This document shows positions 1 to 12,310 of a stretch of 64,000 nucleotides of DNA, in pieces. Below the pieces are notes generated by a model. That model did no database searches. It had not been told where the DNA came from and saw nothing but the letters and a program-made list of their open reading frames with translations. A program made the position numbers and the translations under genes. Each line of letters starts with the position of its first letter. Position 1 is the stretch's first letter. The stretch covers positions 13,688,417 to 13,752,416 of the forward strand of contig NC_049992.1 in assembly GCF_000003815.2 (NCBI RefSeq), in the 5' to 3' direction. This stretch comes from Branchiostoma floridae. Lineage: Eukaryota > Chordata > Leptocardii > Amphioxiformes > Branchiostomatidae.

Positions 1-330
1 AGATTTGTCTAACCCTGGTATTAGGGCAAATGGACATATCCGGATTTACACCGTATATGGATATATCCGGATACGCGAATCCTAGTATGAACGGGGCCTA
101 ATTGACTGCATCACTAGCCCTGGCCTTTCGTGAACCCTATTGCATTCATACCAGGGTTCACCTTGCAGCAAATCCGGATAAATCTAGATGTGGATTCGGC
201 GTATCTGGATATATGATTATATCCCATAAAGATCCAGATTCGGACCTTTCATACCAGGGTTCACGAATCTGGATTCACCGCGAATGAGGATATATCCGGA
301 TATGCGAATCCTGGTATGAACGGGGTGCTA
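1..330. repeat. Left-edge inverted/direct repeat element
   Basis: A 36-bp block at about 61-97 recurs at 292-328 (core TATATCCGGATACGCGAATC and variants). The reverse complement of its outer half, containing TTCATACCAGGGTTC, appears at about 146-161 and 248-263. The stretch is therefore built from facing copies of one motif, as in a small non-autonomous transposon or a satellite edge. It is cut by the start of the window, so its true length is unknown. No coding sequence is visible. Confidence 0.5.
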
Positions 331-1298
331 GAAGCTACAATTGTACAAAAACTACATCTTGCACAAGATTTTGGGAATTATACAGCATCTACGTACTGTT
401 GGTGATATGCTGTAATTCATTTTTTTTGGCGATATTTAAACATGCAATTCTACCTTTGCCAACAAGGTTACATTCTGGGCGTGCTTATCTGTGTGTCTGT
501 CAACAGTATAACTCCAGAAGCCTTTGATGGATCTTGTTGATATTTGGTATGTGGGTAAGGGTCAGCAAAACAAAGGCAAAGTTTGGTAAATCGGGCCTCA
601 TAGAGGCTTGCAAGTCTAGGTACTGCATCAAAACCTCCCTTTTTGGTATCTCTACACAAGTTATGCCATTTGTGTATTTAGAAATTGATAAGCTAAGACA
701 ATTTATATAAAAGAGGACCTTATTTGCATAGTCAATTGAAAAAATTTATTATACTTCACTCAAAAGGTTAAAATCATTTGGCGAAGGTATAAACTCTAGT
801 AACAAATAATTTTGCTCCCTAGTATGTGGAAGAGAGGTGATTCAAGTAGGGAGGTTTACAACAACAAAAGTATCACTTTCAATAATACATCACAAGGAAT
901 TCCATATAAATATAAGATGATCTTGTGAATAACAACACATGATACTAGTACTCAGCTGATAAACAAACTAAGAATTTTCTAGTAAAATAGTGCTAGAATA
1001 TAACATTTCTTGACACCCTGAGCTGAGTAGATTTACTGGACCGAAAACAGTTTTGTTTTTCTTTCGAATTCTCGAATGGGTGTTCTATGGAACATAGTCG
1101 TTACGCTTTTGTGCATTTTCTATTAGTTTGACAACAAAATCAGTTTTAAAAAATCTACATCTTAGTACAGGGAAGAAGCATCACCCTACATTTCTGCAAA
1201 CACTATCTGATGATTTTTTTTTCTAGCAGTTCAATAAATTAAATTATTTATTTAGTTTTCTGTGATATGTACATTTGGCGGGAAACTACTATCATGTA
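331..1298. other. AT-rich stretch, nothing recognised
   Basis: No splice-flanked coding segment, tRNA-like box or clear repeat was seen. The short ORFs here have no protein-like composition. Confidence 0.4.
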
Positions 1299-1597
1299 NN
1301 NNNNNNNNNNNNNNNNNNNNNNNNNNNNNNNNNNNNNNNNNNNNNNNNNNNNNNNNNNNNNNNNNNNNNNNNNNNNNNNNNNNNNNNNNNNNNNNNNNNN
1401 NNNNNNNNNNNNNNNNNNNNNNNNNNNNNNNNNNNNNNNNNNNNNNNNNNNNNNNNNNNNNNNNNNNNNNNNNNNNNNNNNNNNNNNNNNNNNNNNNNNN
1501 NNNNNNNNNNNNNNNNNNNNNNNNNNNNNNNNNNNNNNNNNNNNNNNNNNNNNNNNNNNNNNNNNNNNNNNNNNNNNNNNNNNNNNNNNNNNNNNNN
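1299..1597. other. Assembly gap (N run)
   Basis: An uninterrupted run of about 299 N. Any reading frame crossing it is meaningless. Confidence 0.99.
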
Positions 1598-2310
1598 TTT
1601 TTGTTCAAGTAATATTCTTTGTTTTATGCAAAATACTAATCAAAATGTTGTCATACACATATCTTTGGTAAAAGACTGTTTATTGTTACCAAAACGGCAT
1701 TCACCCGGGTTGTCAATAGCAGGTTCACCCTAGATATGAATAGAACGCTCCAACGTATGCAAATATTTGGAACATACTATTACCATCATATGGTGGCCAT
1801 TCGGGGGATATAAAGAATACCACATAAATAGAGTACTTCATGTCAAATATTGTAAAAAAAACATCAATATCATAGTTGTGATAATTTACTATAAATATAT
1901 TTTTATTAGTTTTTATCATCTTTGTATCTCGATTCGTAAAATAAAATTGATAGTTTTTAAATTATCCCCCTACAAACTGAATTGGCTTTTCAGACAGCGT
2001 ATCTACGCTAAGAAATGATTTTTTAAACATCAGCCGGCTGTAACAAACATAGAGCATTAGTTATTTATTCGGCACTGATACAAATACATTATATTATAAC
2101 AAGTTAACGGTGTGAAATCAGTTTAAAGCGCTTTTAAAAAAAAGCTGATTTTGAAAGCGTTTGGATGCTGTGCAAAACAGCACTTCCGGGTTCGACAAGT
2201 AAGGAGGCGCGGCAACAGAAACCGGGAGAAAGTATGATCATTGACGGTATAACTTACCTCTAACAACAATACTCATTGATGTATGTGTCTTATATTCGTT
2301 TTTAAGTTTT

Positions 2311-2615
2311 TAAGTTTTGGTTAAAACAGCCGTGAGTTTAAACGTTGTGCAGCGCGATCGATGTCGGTTTACGGGATGATCGCAGGTAACCCCAAATCGG
2401 AGCACACGTTCATGGTAAACTGGCAAATTTTCATCGTCGGTATGAATTTTACAGGTACAACAACACCAGTACAGTGATGTGCGAACATTTTATTCATTGT
2501 CAAGTTTCGTCAGTGGTTAAAACAGCCATAAGTTTCAACGTTGTTCCACGTGATCGATGCTGGTTTACGGGATGACCGCAGGTAACCCCATGTCGGAACA
2601 CACGTTCGATCAACG
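2311..2615 (+). repeat. Diverged direct repeat pair, offset 196 bp
   Basis: The block beginning TTAAAACAGCCGTGAG at 2321 is repeated as TTAAAACAGCCATAAG at 2517, and similarity continues for about 90 bp through GGTTTACGGGATGA and CAGGTAACCCC. Two copies are seen. Nothing else was recognised between 1598 and 2310. Confidence 0.6.
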
Positions 2616-2639
2616 AATTACGTTAGACTATATCGAACA

Positions 2640-5330
2640 TCGAACGTGCATGGGATTCTAAGAGAGTGTCTTGGAGGTTTTTGGCACATTTTTGGTCGGA
2701 ATATAGCCGAAAACACTCAAAAATGAATGATTTCCAAGTGGTGTATATCACCAACACGAATGATACCCTGTGGGCATATGTCCAAGGTACCCCTGTGCCA
2801 AATTTCAGTTCTTGTCGTTGTAATACCAGGGCACAGGGCCCACAAATTTGCAAATTTGTCCAAAAGTTGCCGAAAAAACGCAATAAAATGATTTTTAAGG
2901 CCTTTGTGAAAAAAATGAAAAAAACGTCTGGGGGTATTTGCCAACTCTATCCCCATACCAAATTTCAGGTCATTTGGTCCAAAAATAAAAAAGTTAATCC
3001 CATTTGAAGATTTGACAGGAGAAGAAGAAGAAACAAAGGAAAAGCAATATATTGCAACCCCATACTATGTATGGATTGCAATATAACTAGAAAGGCCGAC
3101 ATTTGCTTAGGAGCAAATACAGCATATTGCAATCCATCTTCATCCTTGAAAAAATCCCAAAATTCAACAATTTGAAGTAATGCTTGCTCAAAGGGAAAAT
3201 GAAGTACTGTGGGCACTTGTCCTACACACCTTCATGCCGAATTTTACATGTAGGTCATTTGGTTTCAATATAAGGGCGAAGGAACCAAAAATATACATTT
3301 TTAGTTAAAAATGCCTAAAAATCCCAAAATAACCCATTTTATAAGTGTTCTATGAAGAAAGTGTTGATGGGGTCCTGTTGTCATGTGTCCAATTTACCTT
3401 TGTACCAAATTTCAGGTCTTTTGGTTCACATACAAGGGCAAAGAAGCCAAAAATATATATTTTTAGACAAAAATCACTGAAAACCCAAAAATAACTCATT
3501 TTTGAAGTGATCTATGAAGAAAGTGTCAATGGGGTCCTGTGACCATATGTTTAATGCACCTCTGTACCAAATTTCAGGTCATTTGGTTTCTATACAAGGG
3601 CATAGGAGCAAAAAATATACATTTTTAGTCAAAAATGGCCCAAAACCCTTAAATAACCCATTTTTGGAGTAAACAATGAATTAAGCGTTGATGGCGTTCT
3701 GTGGCCATATGTCAAACGCACCTATGTACCACATTTCAGGTCATTTGGTTTTAATACAAGGGCATAGGAGCCAAAAATATACATTTTTTGTCAAAAATGG
3801 CCAAAAACCCTAAAATAACTAATTTTTGAAGTGATTTATGAAGAAAGTGTTGATGGTTTTCTGTGCGCATATGTCCAATGCACCTCTGTATCAAATTTCA
3901 TGTCATTAGCTTGTAATACCAGGGCACAGGGCCCCAAAATATACATATTTTGTGTAAAAATGACCAAAAACCCTAAATATCATAAATTCTAAGGCCTCTA
4001 TCAAGAAAGTGAAAAAAACGTCTGGGGGTATTTGCTATTTCTACCACCCTGCCAAATTTCAGCTCATTTGGCCAAAAAATGAAAAAATTAATCCCATTTG
4101 AAGATTTGACAGGAGAAGAAGAAGAAACGAAGGAAAAACACTAGAAAGGCCGACATTTGCTTAGGAGCAAATACAGCATATTGCAATCCATCTTCATCCT
4201 TGAAAAAATCCCAAAATTCAACAATTTGAAGTAATGTTTGCTCAAAGGGGAAATGAAGTACTGTGGGCACTTGTCCTACACACCTTCATGCCGAATTTAG
4301 GTCATTTGGTTTCAATATAAGGGCATAGGAGCCAAAAATATACATTTTTTAGTTGAAAATGGCTAAAACCCCCAAAATAACTCATTTTATAAGTGCTCTA
4401 TGAAGAAAGTGTTGATGGGGTCCTGTTGTCATGTGTCCAATTTACCTTTGTACCAAATTTCATGTCATTTGGTTTACATACAAGGGCATAGAAGCCAAAA
4501 ATATACATTTTTAATCAAAAATGACTGAAAACCCCAAAATGACTCATTTTTTAAGTGATCTATGAAGAAAGTGTCAATGGGGTACTGTGAGCATATGTTC
4601 AATGCACCTCTGTACCAAATTTCAGGTCATTTGGTTTCTATACAAGGGCATAGGAGCAAAAAATATACATTTTTAGTCAAAAATGGCCAAAAACCCTAAA
4701 ATAACTCATTTCTGGAATAAACAATGAATAAAGCGTTGATGGGATTCTGTGGTCATATGTGAAACGCACCCATGTACCAAATTTCAGGTCATTTGGTTTT
4801 AATACAAGGTCATAGGAGCCAAAAATATACATTTTTAGTCAAAAATGGCCAAAACCCCTAAAATAACTAATTTTTAAAGTGATCTATGAAGAAAGTGTTG
4901 ATGGTTTTCTGTGCTGATATGTCCAATGCACCTCTGTACCAAATTTCAGGTCATCAGGTTGTAATACCAGGGCACAGGGGCCCAAAATATACATATTTTG
5001 TCTAAAAATGACCAAAAACCCTAAATATCATAAATTCTAAGGCCTCTATCAAGAAAGTGAAAAAAACGTCTGGGGGTATTTGCTATTTCTACCACCCTGC
5101 CAAATTTCAGCTCATTTGGCCCAAAAATGAAAAAATTAATCCCATTTGAAAATTTTGACAGGAGAATTTCAGAAAAAACAATATATTGCAATCCCATACT
5201 ATGTATGGATTGCAATATAACAATATATTGCAATCCCATACTATGTATGGATTGCAATATAATTACGAATACTAGAAAGGCCGACATTTGCTTAAGAGCA
5301 AATACAGCATATTTCAGCCATACCCCTTCC
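2640..5330 (+). repeat. Higher-order tandem array of 163-bp units with terminal palindromes
   Basis: Units of about 163 bp are anchored by CCAAATTTCAGGTCATTTGG and are well seen near 3403, 3566, 3728 and 3890. They are grouped in a larger repeat of about 1.05-1.13 kb. Each large repeat starts with ACTAGAAAGGCCGACATTTG (about 3087, 4140 and 5271) and ends with a purine tract after GATTTGACAGGAGAAG (about 3007, 4104 and 5150). A hairpin whose arms carry ATTGCAAT and CATAC/GTATG follows the tract. There is one hairpin at about 3045-3086, none in the middle copy, and two in tandem at 5179-5261. This layout resembles non-autonomous Helitron/Helentron relatives (HINE type) with central tandem repeats and a 3' stem-loop. 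The class assignment is inference. Confidence 0.6.
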
Positions 5331-5389
5331 CACGCAACATTGGACTGTTCCAAATCACCCCTGCGCAAAAATGGAACATCCTCTTAACA

Positions 5390-6490
5390 GTACATTATCC
5401 CCCAAAGTGGACTGGTATTGTGAATTGACTCCAGGTAAAAACAGAGCTTGCTTCTATTTTTCAGAAAATGACAATAATCACACCTTCCATTCAGAAAATT
5501 TTCATCATGACTGAAAATTGTTGAATGACTTCATGTAATGTCATTAACAATTTTCAGTACGATAACTAGGTGTAAGTTTAAAAAAGTATAAGCTCCTTGT
5601 GATGTGGGTACATTTATTATTGCAATGAACTTTTTTTATTCAAGTAGGGCATACGATTTAATAATTATCAAGCAGGTGCAGGTACTGTAGGAGCGTTTGT
5701 TTTCTTCAAGCTGTAAAACTGTTAAACTGTTTTACTTTGTATGCAATCAACCATCGAGCCTATTCTTATTTTAGTTTAACAACTTCCTGCCAGACCCGGA
5801 AGATACGATTGAACCTTGTTCGAGGATTTATTTTCGTCTGTCTGGTCAGTCTGTTCATACCCTGGCGCTGAGAGTGTTTTATTGGGCTGAAACTCTGGCA
5901 GTTTAAAGTTACTTACAATTTAAATGTTCAAAGTTTATGCCAAACAACAACAGCACTAGGAAATGTGGCCACTATAGACAGGTGGTCACTATAGAGAAAA
6001 TGCTGATCTATTGACTAGGAGCCATACGTTACACATGATTTCAGTACACTGATCATTAATCATATAAACATTGCACAGGTAAGCCAATTGTTTAGATGTA
6101 CAATTAAGTTCAAATAATTCTGAAGAGAAATATTGATGAGAAAATAATCATTCTCGCCACTGTCTAACTTATAATTACGTATCAAAACTAAACGCAGATT
6201 TTCTAACTAACGCACCTTTCGCCGACTTCATCATAGGACCGCCGGCTATCAATCAAACACGGCTGTTGATTAGACTTAGAGTTTCAAACAGTCATGTGCT
6301 GTGTGCCAGTTGACAGCGAACTTCATGCTACGTGATGTTTTACATTGCTTGGACCTTCTTTCCTACAGCGGTGCTTCTACAAAATATTTAGACTGTAACA
6401 CTGAGTTTTATAGAATAGAATTTGACGCAGAACAGCGTTTTTTGCTGGGTATTTTTTTGGAAACATGTCCGTGGGAATATCAGCGAGGCG
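5390..6490. other. Intergenic stretch without recognised genes
   Basis: No coding exon was recognised. A short direct repeat with CACTATAGA cores (GGCCACTATAGACAGGTGGTCACTATAGAG region) lies at about 5966-5997. Confidence 0.4.
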
Positions 6491-7255
6491 GCGACGTAGG
6501 GATATCAGACCGTCAACAAAAGTCGCACGGCGGCTAACGGCGCAGCGAAGATACTAGCGCTATAAATAAGCGCTTCAACTAAGGATGGCAACCCGTACAA
6601 TATTTTTGTATACTGTTGAGCTAAGTAAAGTTTGTTGTTTATGAGGTTTTAGTTGTCTTTGAAGCTTTGACCCGAAATATTTTAAAGTCAAACTGCTGAA
6701 GAGAAGTAAGTGACTGCTACGATTATCGTAGATATGGCCCTAAAAAAACTGATAAAAGAAGCCTTCTCAATAGCCTAAAATGCAAGAGCTTCCGGGGGGG
6801 CTTCGCCCACCTGGGTCCCCCCCACAGTGGCCCTGCCCCTGGACCCCGCCAGGGACATTCGGCGGCCCCCGGACCCCTGTCCGACGCTTTGAAAAAATCC
6901 TGGCGAGAAGTCTGTACGGCCTGAGTCTTCAAGTTAACGTATTGTGTGGTCCCGCTTATGAATATTAATTAGCCTTCGCTTTCCTCTTCGCTGATTGGCT
7001 GAACCATTAATTGAATTATCTCTTCCTGCCGGCTAGACGCAGGTGCAGATGTCGGCTCTGTGGGGTGAACGTCCGAAAGGTCACGGCATGGAGAACGAAA
7101 GAAAACCAATTTCCCCTAAAAAAGTGCTGTAATTAAGCCTTTTACAGTACTTTATGCCAAAAATTTTACTTGGATCATTTTACCAACTATATTATGCCTA
7201 TCTATACCAAATGTTACTCATACCAGGGTACAGGGGTGCAAAATATACCGTTATA
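6490..7255 (+). repeat. Partial copy A of a 163-bp-unit element
   Basis: The block with GACCGTCAACAAAAGTCGCA (about 6508), GCTTATGAATATTAATTAGCC (about 6954) and a single CCAAATGTTACTCATACCAGG-like start of a repeat unit (about 7208) is repeated in the same order further right as copy B. Copy A holds a GC-rich insert at about 6790-6890 that copy B mostly lacks, and it stops where copy B begins. It looks like a truncated tandem copy or one element inserted next to another. Confidence 0.55.
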
Positions 7256-8650
7256 AGACCGTCAACAACAGTCGCACGGAGCTAACAGCGCAGCGAAAAT
7301 ACCATCGCTAGCGTTTCAACTTCGGATAACAAGTTATAAGTACTGTTGAACTCAGTAACGTTAAAGTTTGTTTTTAGTTGCCTTTGACGGTTTGACCTGA
7401 AACAGTGTTACGCTAAACTCCTGAAGAGAAGTTAAGTGACTGCTGCGATTATCATAGATATGCCCCTAAGAACTGATACAATATAAAGCCTTCTGAATAG
7501 TCTAAAATGCGAGAGCCTTAGGCGGGCTTTGCTCCCCCTGGCGGGAACACTGCTATATACGGGATCATGAGGCCCCGCTTATGAATATTAATTAGCCTTT
7601 GGCCTCCTCTTCGCTGATTGGCTAGGTCTTTGATTCAATTAACTCTCCGGCTGACGCGCACAGGTGTGGCTCTGTGCGGGGTCACGGAAGGTCACGTCAG
7701 GAGGCCAAAAGAAAACAAATTTCCCCTCAGAAAAGTGCCAAAATTAATCATTTTAAAGTTGTTTATGTCAAAAATTTTACTTGAATCTTGTTACCAAGTA
7801 TCTAATGCCTATCTATACCAAATTTCAGGTCATTTAATTGTAATACCAGGGTACAGGAGCCAAAAGTGTCCTTTTTTGGTCAAAAATTGGCCAAAAATCG
7901 CAAAAATAAGCATTTTGTTGCACTGTACACCAAAAGTGTTATTGAATTTATATGAAGGGATTATCAAGGCACATCTGTGTCAAATTTCAGCTCATTCGGT
8001 TGCAATACCAAGGTACAGGAGCCAAAAGTGTCCTTTTTTGGTCAAAAATTGGTCAAAAAATCGCAAAAATAAGCATTTTGTTGTACTGTACACCAAAAGT
8101 GTTCTTAAATTTATATGGGGGCATTATCAAGGCACATCTCTGTCAAATTTCAGCTCATTTGGTTGTAATACCAGGGTACAGGGGCCAAAAGTGTCCTTTT
8201 TTGGTCAAAAATTGGTCAAAAAATCGCAAAAATAAGCATTTTGTTGTACTGTACACCAAAACTGATATTGAATCTATATGGGGGACTTATCAAGGCACAT
8301 CTGTGCCAAATTTCAGCTCATTCGGTTATAATACCAGGGTACAGGGGGCCCAAATATACAGTTTTGGTCTTAAGATGACCAAAAAACCTTAATAAAATCA
8401 TTTAAGAGACAGATATGGAAAAAATGAAAAAAACGCCCGAGGGTATTGGCCCACTCTACCCTTGTGCCAAATTTCAAGTCATTCGGTTGAGGAACAACGG
8501 AGATACCGTGTTCTGAAGATTTGACAGGAGAAAGAAAGAAAGAAACATTACGAATACAATATATTTCACCATACCTATGGTATGGCTAAAATATAACAAT
8601 ATATTTCACCATACCTATGGTATGGCTGAAATATAATTATAAATCTGGAA
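7255..8650 (+). repeat. Copy B: 163-bp-unit element with paired palindromes
   Basis: The 5' region matches copy A. Four units follow with starts near 7819, 7981, 8144 and 8307 (spacing 162-163 bp), then a purine tract after GATTTGACAGGAGAAAG (about 8518). Two tandem hairpins follow (about 8557-8596 and 8597-8637) with arms containing ATATTTCACCATACC and GGTATGG. The order (units, purine tract, double hairpin) is the same as in the 2.6-5.3 kb array, but the hairpin sequence differs. The long plus-strand reading frames here come from the repeat period and are not genes. Confidence 0.6.
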
Positions 8651-8659
8651 TCTAGTAAA

Positions 8660-9540
8660 GCCGTCTCGAGCACATGCTCCGTTCTCCAGCTATAGGCGTG
8701 AGAGGTAACAGCAGGTGTATCAACATCAATATGGTTCAGTTACATGCACTGGGAGGGAGGGGGCAATGACAAAGGTTGGACGCATCGACAAGATTCTTTC
8801 CAATCTCGCGCGTTCACTTGTTATACGTAAAATGCATTATAAAATACTAAGAGGTAGTTGCAATGCTTTCGGGTTGCAATGTTTTGTTGTGCAAGAAACT
8901 CATGACATACGCGCTACGTACGGCTGAATAAATATGATAAAAAAAGATATTCTGTGTTTAACTTACCAGTTTAGTGATAAGGGTGGTAATATTTACAGAA
9001 AAAAAAAACAATAGAGAAAATATAGCTCATGTAGCCGGCGGTGACATCTGTACTGCACCGCCAGGCGACATGAACAACTGTTGTGTACAGCACAACAACT
9101 GTGTAAACAACAGGCGCGTGGCGCAGGCGCGTGGCGCGCGTGGCACGGCGGGACACAACTCCGCCTGTTGTCTTTCAGCTATTCTCGGCTTTCAACTGAA
9201 TAATCACAGAAAGAGAGACTATTTTAGTGACAAGAAGCTGTCAAGAAATAGTGGATAAAAAATGTGTCTATTCTGTTCCTCTTATTATGTTATGTTATGT
9301 AACGTAGTTACCTTCAATTTTAAGTTGCCAAGACGCTCAAAATAAACAAAAATGAAAGAGGAAAACACCACTATTCTGTTTTGATATTTGTTACCATGTC
9401 AGCAGATAGTTTACATAAGGTTTCGTACAGCTGACCGCAGAAATTATTGGAACCATGTCCCCATATTTGGTGGACAGCCCGCACGTGTACTGTGGGGTTT
9501 TCCTAGAAAAAATAGCAGGTGCATTCTAATAAAAACCTAT
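8660..9540. other. Intergenic stretch, nothing supported
   Basis: Contains a GC-rich patch with GGCGCGTGGCGC repeats at about 9110-9150. No exon with a consistent phase was found. Confidence 0.35.
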
Positions 9541-9546
9541 CGGCTG

Positions 9547-9555
9547 TATATAAAG
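9547..9555 (+). promoter_or_regulatory. Possible TATA box
   Basis: TATATAAAG lies about 55 bp before a good splice donor (GGAG|GTAAGTG at 9607/9608). The span between could be a short non-coding first exon starting near 9577. The evidence is the motif and spacing only. Confidence 0.35.
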
Positions 9556-10030
9556 TAACGTAGACGGCACGCGACACAAACAACCCAGGGTCTGCTCATA
9601 ACGGGAGGTAAGTGTGCGGTTCTCGGGACATGCATTTACGTGTCTAAAGAGATGTTCTATGATTCTGTGGTCAAATCCCTATGGTACTGTGGGAAATTGA
9701 TCTCTTAGTAATTGTCAGCAGTACTCGGTACCAAACGTTAACTTTTGTAAGAAACAGCGATGTTGGGCTCTTCAAATAATCAAATTCGATGTCTTCAAGA
9801 TTACATTTAAGATGTGATAAATGGTGCAGTTCTGCTTTGCTGAACATTACAGGACGGAGTGAAAAATCCTGCTCCGATGATGGCGGCGTCGTTTATTGTC
9901 TGTGAGAACTTCAGTGAATATCGGGTTAAGTGTCGCTGTCGTGTAAATGCAATAGATTGCGAATTTGCCATAAAAAGCAATCCACTCATTGGCACAGTGT
10001 GATAAGTCGTCTTCTCTTGTGTGGTCTTAG

Positions 10031-11317
10031 GACGGACGGGACCACCGGGCCGCCGCCCTCCCACCACCCGCGGCTGCCCTCCCACCACCCACCACCCAGT
10101 GTAGTGCGAACCAGCAGGGACAGGGTCGGCACGCTGTACACACAGCACAGCATCTACAACAAGGCTTACAACGACGCCATTATTCTCAGGTACAACTTTA
10201 AAATATTGTTCTAGCTTTATCTCTGCAAATGAGCGCTGTGTAACGTTACGTTGAAATGTACCGGACCTAGTATGCTTTTGTTTATTAGTCTACTCTCATT
10301 CTGCAGAAATAATTGATGATGATAAAACCTACAGCAGAATTTATAAGATTTTTTAAGCGTTTCAGAGATAATATATTCCTACGGTAGACTTACACCATGA
10401 ACGTTGATGATAGTCTATGATTACAATAAAAATGGTCAAGTGCTGAGTTAAAGTGATGACCAATCAGCTACCATGAGACTATTTTTGACTATGTTTTGTT
10501 AAAAACTTTGATTTTGCATACAAATCTCTTGTATCTTTACATCATTCATTAAAGATGTGGTTTCCAATGTTTCTGTAAATCACAGGCGACCAAGAACACA
10601 CCCGGACCACAGTATATATGGCAGACCCCAGTCAACAGACTGGATTCACTATACGAGACAGCGGCACGAGTGCAAGGTCAAACCAGGTCATCACCATTGG
10701 CAACCGGGCCTACACAGTTCCACTGCACCAATAGAGGACATTCTTTCATCAGCACACCATGGTAAGCAATAATACACTGTTGATGACACGCTCTGTACTT
10801 TCTATAGAATAATATGGTTAATTCCAGGCCGTACTGTAGTACATGTATAAGATATCCGTCGTGCTTATAAATAGCCTCGCTAAATAACAGTTTGAAGTAA
10901 AGCGTGCGTGATTGACAACCCATGATTGATCGGTATCAACTGAACCAACTATGGCATGGAAACAAAACCGGCCTATCCGCACGCGTCCTAACAAAACAAG
11001 AGATCTGTACGTTCCCCCATATTTGGACACAATACAAACCATTCACCCAGCCATGGAGCCGAGTCGACTAAACGCATACTGTTTGTTTCACTGTTAATGT
11101 GTCAAACATCAATGTTTGTTTTAATTAGGATTAAAACTGAGCGACCGGCTTGCGCGAGACGACCAACAGAAACATCAATGCCTCTAACGTCAACATAAAC
11201 GCCGCAACACACAGCGACGCCCGACGAACGTCGGTACCCACGGTGGCGCGACTACGGCCGGCGGCCTACGGTAATGGGCAACCCGTGATGAAGAGCCGTC
11301 AATCACTATGCAAGTAA
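10031..11317 (+). CDS. Candidate multi-exon gene, reading frame unresolved
   Basis: Good splice signals bound segments at 10031-10189 (acceptor GGTCTTAG, donor CAG|GTAC), 10586-10761 (AAATCACAG, donor ATG|GTAAGC) and a terminal segment from 11129 or 11142. A possible earlier segment, 9853-9924, starts MMAASFIV. The frames compete. The first segment reads best in the frame with RVGTLYTQHSIYNKAYNDAI. The second has one frame open throughout and another that ends in NQVITIGNRAYTVPLHQ and a stop. The third has an open frame with AAYGNGQPVMKSRQ ending at 11317. No single chain with a start codon joins all the best frames, so it may be a spliced non-coding RNA or a gene with alternative splicing. 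The product is not recognised. Confidence 0.3.
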
Positions 11318-11782
11318 ACAGGAACTATACATGTAACTTTACTGTCTATGCTCTATAATCATATATACTGACATTATTCTTCACTTAAATGTACCATATG
11401 AAGACTCAACGTGGTCGTATGTCTAACTTTGCTGGTAATTCATGATAAGTAGTTACACATATGGTTATCCTTTCAACTAGACTATGTTGATGCACATGCA
11501 TGCCTGTTTCATGTAGAGATATGCCTCTTCCACCCCACCCCCATCTTCCGATACCACAGAACCCGCCTTGTGGTTTAGACTTTAATTTATTCTCCAAACA
11601 TTTGCACCTTATCGGACCTGTTCTTCCCAACCGTACGTTTGTGTTGTGTATCTGTACGTCCTTCTGTCCGACCGTAACTGTTGTCCTCTGTTTTTCAAGA
11701 TCTGATGTATAGAAATAATTTTGTTGGTTGTCTCATCTCAAGTCCACTGTGCGTTGTACATTTCCCCTGTATATCTATTACA

Positions 11783-11788
11783 AATAAA
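11783..11788 (+). terminator. Poly(A) signal AATAAA
   Basis: AATAAA in a T-rich context, about 470 bp after the last candidate stop at 11317. It could end the transcription unit that begins near 9.58 kb. Confidence 0.35.
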
Positions 11789-12310
11789 CTATTTTTCTAT
11801 GTTGATTAAACTTGTCTCCGTCTGTTCTGTGATGTGTTTTGTTCATTACTAAATACGTTATGTTTTTGTATATCCTGATGTTCTCGTGCCTGAGTATGTG
11901 TTGTTAGTGTATGTATATTAGCGTTGTGAGTGATAGCGAGGGTAATACGTGAATGTCATATGCATGTATCAGTTACCTGTGATGTTTATTCGAATGTTCG
12001 CCAGTTTGCTGTTTGTCCCTGTGGATCATTGTCTCTTGACGCCTGGTGCAACTGTACTGAGTGTTAAATGCTACCATACTCTGTCTACAGTTTCTGTCTG
12101 TTTGTCCGTCTATAAGAATGCACGTCTGTCTTTCTGCATTTGCCTGTCTTTCCGTAACGCTATCTATGTTTTCGAATAGCCCTGTCTCTTTGCATCCCTC
12201 ACTATTTTCCGTGTTTCTATCCGTCTTTAAGTATCTCCTTGTATCCTTCCGTAGCTCGTCTTTCCGTGGCACTTCCTATCTTTCCGTATCGCCTACTTTT
12301 CCGCATCACT

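Noticed and set aside
1252-1733. Several reading frames across the N run
   Set aside because: They exist only because N was translated as unknown residue; almost all of their length is gap.
3045-5261. Regularly spaced palindromes as a possible CRISPR array
   Set aside because: There are no unique spacers of constant length, the genome is animal and intron-rich, and the hairpins sit at element ends.
7618-8392. Two long plus-strand frames (205 and 146 codons) with repeated motifs
   Set aside because: They follow the 163-bp repeat units and show the same sentence in shifted frames; repeat product.
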